Shown one piece after another: positions 32,659 through 42,186 of a DNA stretch of 64,000 nt. The notes beneath the pieces are model-generated. The model made no database searches, was not told the DNA's origin, and saw only the letters and a list, made by a program, of their open reading frames with translations. A program made the translations under genes and the position numbers. Position 1 is the first letter of the stretch; every line of letters begins with the position of its first letter. Source of the DNA: Neurospora tetrasperma FGSC 2508 (Eukaryota > Ascomycota > Sordariomycetes > Sordariales > Sordariaceae); the NCBI RefSeq assembly GCF_000213175.1, contig NW_009799104.1, positions 1,736,668 through 1,800,667 of the forward strand, read 5' to 3'.

Positions 32659-34152
32659 ATGAAGAGGATCTGTCGTTCCAGTCAACGGTCGCCGTCCCTT
32701 TTGCGGCCTCTAACACCGGTTACCCATCAGCCTCGTCTCGTGCCAATTGCCATTCAACCCTCGACGACAACAACATCAAAGACAGTCCCCAGCCGTCGCC
32801 ATGCCAGCTCGCTCTCCCAGAGACCAGATGCTAGCCATGTCATGTTTCCGGGAGCCGTCAAATCTGCTTTCTGCAACACCATGACCTTTGAGGAACCCTC
32901 AAAATACGATGCTCTACCAACCTACCGGGCCGTCGACCAACACGGCCAAGTGGTCGACCCTTCGTTCAAGCCCGACTTGAGCGACAAGGAAGTGATCAAG
33001 CTCTACCACGACATGCTGACGGTTTCCATCATGGACCTGATCATGTTCGATGCGCAACGCCAAGGCCGCCTCAGCTTTTATATGGTATCAGCGGGCGAAG
33101 AGGCCGTTTGCGTGGGGAGTGCCTCGGCGCTTTCTCCGGAGGACGTGGTGTTTTGTCAATACCGCGAGCAGGGTGTATTCAAGCAGCGCGGGTTTCAGTT
33201 GAGTGACTTTATGAACCAGCTGTTTGCTAACCATAAGGATTCGGGCAAGGGGAGGAACATGCCGGTGCATTACGGGAGCAAAGAGTTGAATATTGTAGGT
33301 TTATGTTGTCTTTTTTGGGCTGATGTCACTATCCTCTTCGGAGTAACATAATGGCTAACCTTGTTGTTTGACTCTTAGCATACAATCTCCTCGCCATTAG
33401 CTACCCAGCTTCCCCAGGCTGCCGGAGCTGCGTATGCTCTCAAGATCCAAAGGATGCAAAATCCCACGGTGCCCCCGAGGGTAGTAGCCGCCTACTTTGG
33501 CGAAGGCGCCGCAAGCGAAGGTGATTTCCACGCCGCGCTCAACATTGCCGCTACCCGTGGCTGCCCAGCGGTCTTCATCTGCCGCAACAACGGTTACGCC
33601 ATCTCGACCCCAACTCTGGAGCAGTACCGCGGCGACGGCATCGCCAGCCGCGGCCTCGGCTACGGCATCGAGACCATCAGGGTAGACGGCAACGACTTCT
33701 GGGCCGTGCGGGAGGTGACCAAGCGGGCGCGCGAGCTAGCCCTACAAGACGGCGGCAAGCCGGTCCTGATCGAGGCCATGACTTACCGCGTCAGCCACCA
33801 CAGCACGTCGGACGATTCGTTTGCGTACCGTGCCAAGGTGGAGGTGGAGGACTGGAAGAGGAGGGACAACCCGATCGGAAGGCTGCGCAAGTGGATGGAG
33901 GCCAAGGGTATCTGGGACGAGAACATGGAGAGGGAGGCGCGCGATAGCATCAGAAGAGACATCCTCAAGGCGTTCTCCCAGGCGGAGAAGGAGAAGAAGC
34001 CTGCTATCAGGACCATGTTTGAGGATGTGTATCAGGAGATGACGCCGGAGATCAAGGCGCAGATGAAGGAGTTGAAGGAACATCTGGAGCAGTACCCGGA
34101 GGAGTATGACCTTGGGGATTTTGAGGGCGGGAAGGACAGCCTAGCTAGGTAG
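32659..34152 (+). CDS. Branched-chain 2-oxoacid dehydrogenase E1 alpha subunit
   Basis: The thiamine-diphosphate-dependent E1 alpha subunit of the mitochondrial BCKDH complex, which oxidatively decarboxylates the keto acids of Leu, Ile and Val. Exons are 32659-33294 and 33379-34152. The 84-bp intron (GTAGGT, branch GGCTAAC, CTTAG) joins LNI to HTISSPLATQ. The product is 469 residues. ATG 32659 opens an Arg/Ser-rich N-terminus without acidic residues, a probable mitochondrial presequence. The TPP motif is GEGAASEGDFHAALN followed by CRNNGYAIST (about residues 253-280). The segment YRVSHHSTSDDS (about 348-359) matches the mammalian regulatory loop, where the first Ser after HH is phosphorylated by BCKDH kinase. 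This separates it from pyruvate dehydrogenase E1 alpha. Phosphorylation here is inferred. Confidence 0.93.
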
Positions 34153-34534
34153 GTGTGGTAGGGTAGATGTCGAAATAAGCGACTTGGGTCTTTTTCATCT
34201 GATGCTGAGGATTTCATCCCAACTTGGGCCGCATACTCTGCTGTCCGGACAACGGGGGTACCATAGCCTCAGGTTTCCGTTCAGAATTCGAGTGAATCGA
34301 TTGCTGAACAGAACACCTCTTCATCAACCGTCTCGTCCCACACAAGCGCACATACCATAACGGCAGCCAACCCTCGCCTTGTAGTCGCACATCTGAATCT
34401 CGTAGAGTAGCAACACCTCGCTACCATTTCTCATTTGGCCCTTCCCTCAACGCCCCGCGATATCGCGTCACAAGCAAGACAGTACCCTTCAGCAACAGCG
34501 ACATTGACAAGCTATTCCCAGTAAACTCTCAACC
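34153..34534. other. Spacer after BCKDHA; promoter of the membrane microprotein
   Basis: This is 0.38 kb with no gene seen. A C/A-rich leader precedes ATG 34535. Confidence 0.4.
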
Positions 34535-34837
34535 ATGTCCGGCAGAAACGCCATCGTGGCCATCATCGTCTGTCTCCTCGCCGCTATCGCCATTTTCACC
34601 GTTTTCCACAGAAAGATGATCCATTTCATCGCGCAGTGGATGGCCGACGCGAAAAACGCCGAAGCCACCGTGAAGGAATCCAAAAAGGCAGCCTCTGACG
34701 ACCTCGAGGCCGCGAAGTCCGAGCCATCTGTCGGATCCGAGGCAAGATCTGGATCAAAGAAGGCCGATGACGATAGATGCGATACTGTTTCATCGGCGTC
34801 GTCAGGCCCGGATCTTCACGTCCAAACCATAGTCTAA
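34535..34837 (+). CDS. Single-pass membrane microprotein, 100 residues
   Basis: The short ORF begins at an ATG with a strong fungal context (CTCAACCATGTCC). Residues about 6-24 (AIVAIIVCLLAAIAIFTVF) form one hydrophobic helix, followed by HRK and an Ala/Lys/Glu-rich soluble tail with little predicted order. There is no recognisable domain. It lies on the same strand between BCKDHA and COQ5. The combination of start context, membrane helix and coding-like composition supports a real gene, but I cannot name a family or function. The C-terminus could be altered by a downstream intron, since a GTGAGT lies about 7 bp after the stop. Confidence 0.5.
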   Translation: MSGRNAIVAIIVCLLAAIAIFTVFHRKMIHFIAQWMADAKNAEATVKESKKAASDDLEAAKSEPSVGSEARSGSKKADDDRCDTVSSASSGPDLHVQTIV

Positions 34838-35362
34838 TCCAAGTGAGTTCACTACACCTGAATGTTTACACATTCCAAGATTCCATCATTACTGCAGGGG
34901 TCAATGTTCGAGATCTCCTTGCGCCAGCCATTCGACCCTGCGCTAGCGCCTGCGAACACCATCTGGAGAAAAAAAAACGGAGACCACACAGGGACCCCCA
35001 CCAGCCCGATGGAACCCCCGCAGTCCCCAGAAGCTACCCCGCAAACAAGGCTGGACAATGGCCCAAGCAACGCACAAGCCACAAAAACCAGTGCAGTGCA
35101 CTGCACCAGCCACCCGAGCTTCGCTGCAGTGTGTTGTTTAGTTACCCCAGCACATGCAGATTTCGCAGCCTTCCCAATTGGGCAATTTCGATTGGGGGAG
35201 CGCCTTTCAGCCATCGATTGCGACGCCGCGGGCCGACTGGCGACAACTTTCTTGACATTTCTCAATTTCCGGGGGGGGCCATTCTAATCCTTCCTTCTCC
35301 AGATCCTCTCTCCAACCCACTTACCTCCCGGACTTTCTCCCCAGCCTCGTCGCCAATCCACC
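34838..35362. other. Spacer and COQ5 promoter
   Basis: This is 0.5 kb with no supported gene. A pyrimidine-rich leader (about 35287-35355) precedes the COQ5 start. Confidence 0.4.
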
Positions 35363-36531
35363 ATGGTTGCCCGTCCGGCCCTCCGAAGGGCGATTCCCTC
35401 GTCGCGAACGCTCTTACACGCCGAATCCCGGATATTACGGTCGTCCTTCTCGACAACCCTCCAGTCGCAACAAAAGCCCAACAACAATAACAACTCAGTA
35501 CCCGAATATGCCATCCCCGATCCTGCGCGTCCTACCCACTTCGGCTTCGAGACCGTCACCGAGGCCGAGAAGAGAGAGCGCGTTGCTGGTGTTTTCACCA
35601 GCGTTGCCGAGTCGTATGATCGCATGAATGATCTCATGTCTTTTGGCTGGCATCGCGTATGGAAGTATGTTCAGTCTAGTTCTTCCCCATCCCATGCTAT
35701 CATAGCATATGTCACATCCCTCATCCAACACCAACCCTTGCAAAACTCATATGTTGTACCACAATCAGCCCAGCTAACCCTCTTCTCTTTCTTTCTTCTT
35801 TCTCCAGGGACCACTTCGTCGCCTCCCTCAACCCCGGCTTCTCCCCCCTCACTTCCTCCTCCGACCCCCGCGCCCCTCAACACATCCTCGACATAGCCGG
35901 CGGCACCGGCGACATCGCCTTCCGGATGCTGCACACGGCGCACATCCTCAACGGCAACCCCGACGTGCGCGTGACCATCTCCGACATCAACCCCGCCATG
36001 CTCTCCGTCGGCAAACAGCGCTCCACCTCCCTGCCCGCCAGCCAACAAGCCGCCCTCTCCTTCCTCGAAGCCAACGCTGAAGACTTGACCCAAACCAAAC
36101 CCCTGGGCGCCAACCAGGTCGGCTACTCCCCCACCACGGGAGTCCCCGATGAGTCTGTCGACCTGTACACCGTCGCTTTCGGCATCAGGAACTTTAGCAA
36201 CATCCCCGCCGCCTTGCGCGAGGCTTATCGCGTGCTCAAGCCCGGTGGTGTCTTTGCTTGTTTGGAGTTTAGCAAGGCCGATAAGCACCCGCTTTTCAAC
36301 ACCATTTACAAGCAGTGGAGCTTTAGCGCGATCCCGCTCATCGGACAGTTGGTCGCGGGGGATAGGGATAGTTATCAGTATCTGGTGGAATCGATCGAAA
36401 GGTTCCCGAGCCAGGAGGACTTTAGGGATATGATTGTTGATGCGGGTTTCGTGGTTGGTGGACAGGGGTATGAGGATTTGACGGGTGGTGTGGCAGCGAT
36501 TCACAAGGGCATGAAGCCTAGGCGGAAGTAA
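35363..36531 (+). CDS. coq5: Ubiquinone biosynthesis C-methyltransferase COQ5
   Basis: Mitochondrial 2-methoxy-6-polyprenyl-1,4-benzoquinol methylase, which carries out the C-methylation step of coenzyme Q synthesis within the CoQ synthome. Exons are 35363-35664 and 35808-36531. The 143-bp intron (GTATGT, branch GCTAACC, CTCCAG) joins HRVWK to [10 protein letters not shown]. The product is 341 residues. The N-terminus ([23 protein letters not shown]) is a typical mitochondrial presequence. UbiE/COQ5 signature 1 is [21 protein letters not shown] motif I is [15 protein letters not shown], and signature 2 is [22 protein letters not shown] and [19 protein letters not shown] are also family hallmarks. 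Confidence 0.95.
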
Positions 36532-37946
36532 AGGGGGAAGTAAGAAAGAGGGTGGTGGAGTGAGGTTTGAGAGATGGAAGATAGAAGGAAAGAGAAAAGG
36601 TTAGTTGGTGGTGTTGGTGGCCTTTTGCACGAAGAGGTGAAACACCGGGACGATCGGGTGCAGTGGTTGATAGCAAAGCCCAAGCAAGCGGTCAGAGGGG
36701 GGAGAAGAGAATGAAAGAAGAAGAAGAAGAAAAACAAAACAAAAGCTGATACCCCCTTAAAGAGAACAGGGGGCAGCGATGTACTTTTATTTGTACATAT
36801 TAGACGATGGTTCCCGGCCACCTCTACTATCTTACCACTCAACCCACACATACTTGTACAATTATCAAAGGCAACGGGAGTCTGAAGACGGTTGGGAAAG
36901 ACTTTATATCTAGACCTAGATCTAGTAGACAGGGCGGAGAGGCAAGAAAAGGGGAAACAATGAAATCTTTAAGCTCCGAGTTTGGAGCTCCGAGTAAGCC
37001 ACACCTTGCGAAAGCTGCGGTAGTCGTGACCGAGGATGTTAGGGAACGAGAGTGTAAAATCCATCAATCTAGTCCTGGCTCGCTTATTAGCTTTGTACTC
37101 GTTCACTCCTAGTACACTGGACGAGATCGATTCCGAAAAACACTCTTACATACCTCAAAAAAAGAATGACGGAGAGGTTCGGGGAACAACACTTGATGCG
37201 GCTTGCAAACAATGTTGGACATAACGCTCTCTGGCGGGCTAGACTAAGGTACATATTACTCTACAAACTTATCATGTCCATCCTCTCTCTACCTTTCAAC
37301 ATCTTTTCGTTTGTACGACCGATAAAAACGAGCCTTTCATGTTTGTCTTACGAAAAGCGAATTTAAGTGAAGACATGAACACAAGGTAGAAGAAGAATAA
37401 AAAGAAAAAAGCAAAGTAAGCAAATCCGCTAACGTCCTTTTGGAGACCTCGACCTGAAACACCATCCGCATCATCTACAATATCTGCATCGAGAGACATG
37501 AACAGCTCTGAAGAATGGTTTTGGTTCTTGAAATTGTAATGGTAAACTGTACGCTGTTTTCTTCCTCTCGCTTTCCCCTCATTCACTTCTCCTCTCCCGC
37601 GCAGCAAGCTCAGCTCAGTTCGACGTGGCCTACCTAGCCTGTCTTGAACCTGACTTGATAAAACAACCCCTGCACTATTTCTTCAGTCCCAGTCCAGAAC
37701 AACATTGCCAGGGTTAAATCTATCCCTAGTAAGCACCGTTTCCCCAACAACGCCAGGCCCTCATTGAACAAGGTTGACTTAACCATCTGCATCTCACGAC
37801 GTCGATTCGGGATTGTCTGATGATTTTCTCAAAGGTTCTGATTTTCTGGCACCGGCTTTCTTCAGAATTGCCTTCAAACCTTCTTTCGAACCTTTCTCCG
37901 AACCTTGCTTCGAGTCCTCGACTTTCAACTCCACAGCTTCCGTGTC
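36532..37946. other. Convergent 3' flanks of COQ5 and DUF2433 gene
   Basis: No gene is seen in 1.4 kb between converging genes. The left part is purine-rich (GAAGAAGAAGAAGAAAA near 36717-36733). Confidence 0.4.
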
Positions 37947-40424
37947 CTAAGAGTCAGCCGGGGTAGCAGAAGTCGTAGCCGGGCTTCCGTCACCCTTCAA
38001 GCCCCCACGGCGCGAGCCACGTCCGCTGCGCTCACCACCACGGCCGCCTCTGGAACCTCCGCGACCTCCACGACGACCAGCGCCTTCACTATCGCTAGCA
38101 GTTCCGCCACCAGCGCTGCGGTATCCGCTCTGGGTACCTTCTCGACCACCTCTGCTGCTGGCCCACGTACCGGCGCCGCCACGGGTGTTGAACGGTCTTG
38201 ACGAGGGAGGGTTGAAGACCTTGATGAGCGGCTTCGAGCGGTCGTCCGAGCCAGTGCCACGAGACTTGTATTCCTGAGGCAAGCGATCCAAGGCACCGTC
38301 ACGATCCTCGACCGTCTTGAAAATGACTACTCTGTTGTTCTGGCCCCACTTATCGACCTTGACGATCTTGGACTTATCCTCCTCCGCGAACAGGCCAGGG
38401 ATGGCGTCATCGTTCGGTGGTTGCATGACAAAGAGGCCAATGATACTTTCTGCAGCGCTCTTGGGCGCCGGAGAAGGGGTAGGCTCCGGATTATTGGAAG
38501 CCCCGTTCGTGGGAGCGGATGCCGGCTTCTCAGACTCTCTTGATGCGGGCGAGGCGGCAGCAGGCTGTGGTGTAGCCGCCTTGGGTTGTGTCGGAGCCGG
38601 CGACGGGGCAACGGGCTTAGCAGTTTGCGCGGGGGGCTGCTTGGGAACAACAGGGACCGCAGGTACTGCAGGCGCGGGCTGCGCTGCGGGTTGAACGGGT
38701 GTAGAAGCGGCAGCGGGGCCAGTAGGAACGGGGTTAGCCCCTCCGGTCGAGGGCGGGACGGCACCCTGGGCCGCATACACGGGCTGCTTAGCCCCGCGAT
38801 GGGAGAAGTTAAATCCCTGAGCTCTCATTTCGGTTCCAATCCTTCCGTCATGAATTTCCAGCACCAGCCATCCAAACGCGGCATCAGCAAGGTTGAAGTT
38901 CCACATGTTCTTAAAGGCGCTCTCGTCGACTTGGCCGAGCGCGGCGGCCGACTGGCCCGCAGCTGCACCACCAAAAGGGTTTCCACCAGCAGCGGTCGTA
39001 GGCATCTTCTCAACAACACTGAGTGCGTTCTTGAGCAAGGTCTGTTGGACGTCGTTCTGCTGGATCGCGGGCTCAACCTCACTGCGGACGGTTTCCCACA
39101 CATCGTTGAAAGATGCCTTACTAGCGGCCAGCTTTCCACGGTAGTGATCCAACGTCGGGTTGACGCTGAACTCGTTGTACGAGCTTCCGTAACGGAAATG
39201 AAGACCAGCCGAGATGGAGAAATCCGCCTTGAGAGTTACCGAAAGCTGGTTGAGGATGCCCTCACGAGCGGGCGAAGCGTGGGTGATGAAGATGCGTGTT
39301 TCGGTAGGGTCGTAGACGCGATTAGCAGTGTCGACAAGCTCGCCCATCTGTAGAAGTGTAGTCCACATAGTACCTTGTCCACCAGCGATCGTAGTCCGTC
39401 CTTCGCCGTTATCGAAAAGCTTGTGCATAACGACAGCACCGCCCAAACCAAGAAGACGAAGCTTGACACCGCCGATTTCGAGGAGCTTCGACCGAGACTC
39501 GTCGATCACAAACAGGTTGGGCACCTTGTACTCTCCTGATCTGAACTTCTCAAGCACCCGGACATCTTCACAGGCGCCCCAAACCGTGTACACGGGAACA
39601 TCCAGCTTCAGTTCGCCCGAAATGAGGAGAGGCAGCTCGGAAAGAGGAAGCTCGCTAGCAGGGAAGCGGCTCTTGACGGGGCCGGAAGCGGCTTGCGCAA
39701 TGGCCTTCTTGGTGGTCTCGGAAATCAGGGGCGAATATTGGGCAACATGTTTCAATGTCCTGTTCAAATGTTGGTCAGTGAGGGAAGACCAGAGTTGGGC
39801 CAAGGGATATCGCACTTCTCCGCAATACGCTCGAGAGATGTTTCGTCGTAGAAACCAAAGTCACCAGTGTGAATGATATAGTTGGCGCGGGCGGCCTTGG
39901 CGAGCTCGTTCAAGGACCGGAGGTTACCTGCAAGAGGGAAGGGGCAAGTCAGTAAACAAGGCGCAAACCAGCAGCCGGGACAGGATAACACTGGAGGAGA
40001 AACTTACCTCGAACATCTGCAATGCAGAGAACTCGGGTGGGACCAGTTTCCAAAATGCGGCCTTGGTTCGGGAGGAGAGGTGTAGCGCCGGGTACTGGGC
40101 CCTGATGAGGAGCGGCACCATTGGGCAGAAACCCGGGGGCGTTGTATGTATTACGGGGTTGCTATCGAGGAACGTGTCAAGTTAGCAAACACGCGTCAAG
40201 GTAGCGACAGGCGAAGATGGCGTGTCGGCTCGAGCTTCGTAGACAGCCGGGCGGTCAAGGCGATCGCAGCCAGACATGCTCGACGAGACGTGACGGTGAT
40301 CGGAGTAGTGTATGGTGGGGAAGAGGTGGGATGGTGGTTGGGGAACGTGCTGAAGCTGGGCAGCGAGAGGGGGGGGGGGGGGGGTGGGCAGAAAAAGAAG
40401 GGAGGAGAAGCTCACAGATGCCAT
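37947..40424 (-). CDS. DUF2433 protein: degenerate metallophosphoesterase fold with RRM-like and RGG tail
   Basis: I build four exons: 40416-40424 (only ATG GCA TCT), 40008-40161, 39816-39927 and 37947-39759, giving 695 residues. The introns are 254, 80 and 56 bp with GTGAGC/ATAG, GTAAGT/GCAG and GTGCGA/ACAG ends. Joined, they read RVLCIADVRGNLRSLN and ERIAEKTLKHVAQYSP. The fold follows calcineurin-like phosphoesterases, but the metal site is altered: DVR replaces DxH, HTGDFGFYD is kept, WGACED takes the place of GNHE, and THASP replaces the late GHxP-type motif. A Pro/Ala-rich linker, an RRM-like segment (IVKVDKWGQNNRVVIFKT) and a Gly/Arg RGG tail follow. The family is fungal DUF2433. RNA binding is inferred from the tail and enzymatic activity is doubtful. 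The 9-nt first coding exon is the least certain part. Confidence 0.8.
40370..40384. repeat. Poly-G tract (15 G) inside DUF2433 intron 1
   Basis: An uninterrupted run of 15 G on the plus strand, i.e. poly-C in the sense strand of the intron, 31 bp downstream of the donor site. Confidence 0.9.
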
Positions 40425-42186
40425 CCCGGTAGAGGGCTTCAATACAGAAGACTGAGATGTGCGTTGGGGGAGGTTGGGTATTTGCTGGCTTCGGCGACCA
40501 GGTGAGGACGAGGGGTGTTGGGGATCGGGATGGAGGGAGAGCTGAAGGCCGAATGGGAAGCTACACGTGAAGGGGTAAAAGGTAGCTGACGGCGGGCGTA
40601 GTGCGGTGCCAAGTATGTGGTGGAAAGTGGAAAGTCAATGTCGACAAATGCGCAACCGGGCGGTGATGGTGCCGACAGCTGAAGCAACAACAGACGGGCG
40701 TTTGGTCGCGACCGGGAGGCGGGGTATCAAGCAGAAACGGACGACGGCGGCCCGAGAATCGAGTTGAAGTAAGAAAGAATATTACACGAATCGGAGGTCA
40801 ACAGAGAGCCCCAAGGACGGAGAGGATAGAGGTAGGTAGGTATGGAAGATACGTTTTTTTTGGATGGTGGTTGATGTCGGGAAGATTTTCAGAGAGGCCG
40901 GGAGAGTTCACGGCGTAGGTAGAGGTAGGCAGGTGCTCAAATCTGAATGGTTCCAAGCAGTGATTGAAAACTGAGGCCAAACCGTGACAGGAGGGGCCCG
41001 GACGGGGGAGGGGAGCTCTCGCTGTGTCTTTTCTGTCTTGGCTCCAGCTGGACGGGCGGGCGGGTGGGTACCTCCAGGCTACCTTGGTACATGTCTACAG
41101 CTCCCGCCTTCCCTATTGAGCGCCTATAGTGTAGAGGCCATGCAAGTGGTGACCGCCAGGGGCAGGCACCAGCCAGACGGGCGTGGCGGGCAAGCTGGGA
41201 GCGCGACACCGCCCTCGAGGGGATCGCCCTGCCAGAGTGCCAGGCGCTGCCAACACCTCAGTGTCAGCTGCGTGGATTAGGTACTCCAGTTTAACACATC
41301 ATCATACCGGTCTACTCGGCATCACCTACCTAGCTACATAATCGCAGACGGAACCAGGGGAAGCTCAGCTCAAGTCCGACGGCAAGGGGATCAACAAGGT
41401 ACTCAAAATGCCTACTAGTCAACGAGGGCAAACTGTAACAAGGAAGAAGGCTGCCAAGTTTCACTTGATGAAAAGCGCACGGAGACAGTTGTTCGTTGTT
41501 TCCGCAATCTGGTGCAGCGGGCAGCCCGAAATCGCTGTCAAGAAGAAGAGAGTTGCTCCCAAGGGGGACCAACAGATTGCCGTGACATTTTTTGCGTTGT
41601 GATACAAAACAGGATGATAAACTCTTTGTCTCTCTCTCGGTCTCTTTCTCTCTCCTCTCAAGGGTAGATAGATCCCGACTCGCAACATGTTGAGAAAAAA
41701 AGAAAAAATAGAGTTGCAATGAATTCCCAACCCATTTCCTTCCTACTTGCCATCCATCCACTCTCAACCATTGATCTCTTTTACAACACCCAATAAATAT
41801 ATATCTTTCATCGCCTTGCCGCCTCCCCCATTCCATGACATTTGTGTCCCAATACGCCAATCCCGATGCTCGCTGCTGGGCTGCTTTTCGTGTTGTTTCT
41901 CCTTCTCCTCCTTCTCCTGCTGCTGCTGCTGCTGCTGCTCTTGTTTACAAAGTCGAAAAGAAAAGGAAGATTAGCTAAGTACAATATGCTCTTGTCAAAT
42001 GTCCCACTACCTCCTCTCGCACTATGAAGCAGCCTGAGCCCGTCTCTTATTCCTCGCCGGACAAGACGTTAGTCAAGCCTGACGTGCAGTTTAACCCACC
42101 AGAGTGATGGCCTGGGACTGGTACCGCAGACTTCTTCAACCAGCTAGGCAGAGTCTGGACCAGCTCGAAGACGGGCCGTGGTCGCC
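40425..42186. other. DUF2433 promoter region and Zds gene 3' flank
   Basis: No gene is supported in 1.76 kb. A (CTG)n repeat lies at about 41918-41939 and CT-rich tracts at about 41628-41658. TAGGTAGGTA occurs near 40832. The open frames in this stretch have no domain. Confidence 0.4.
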
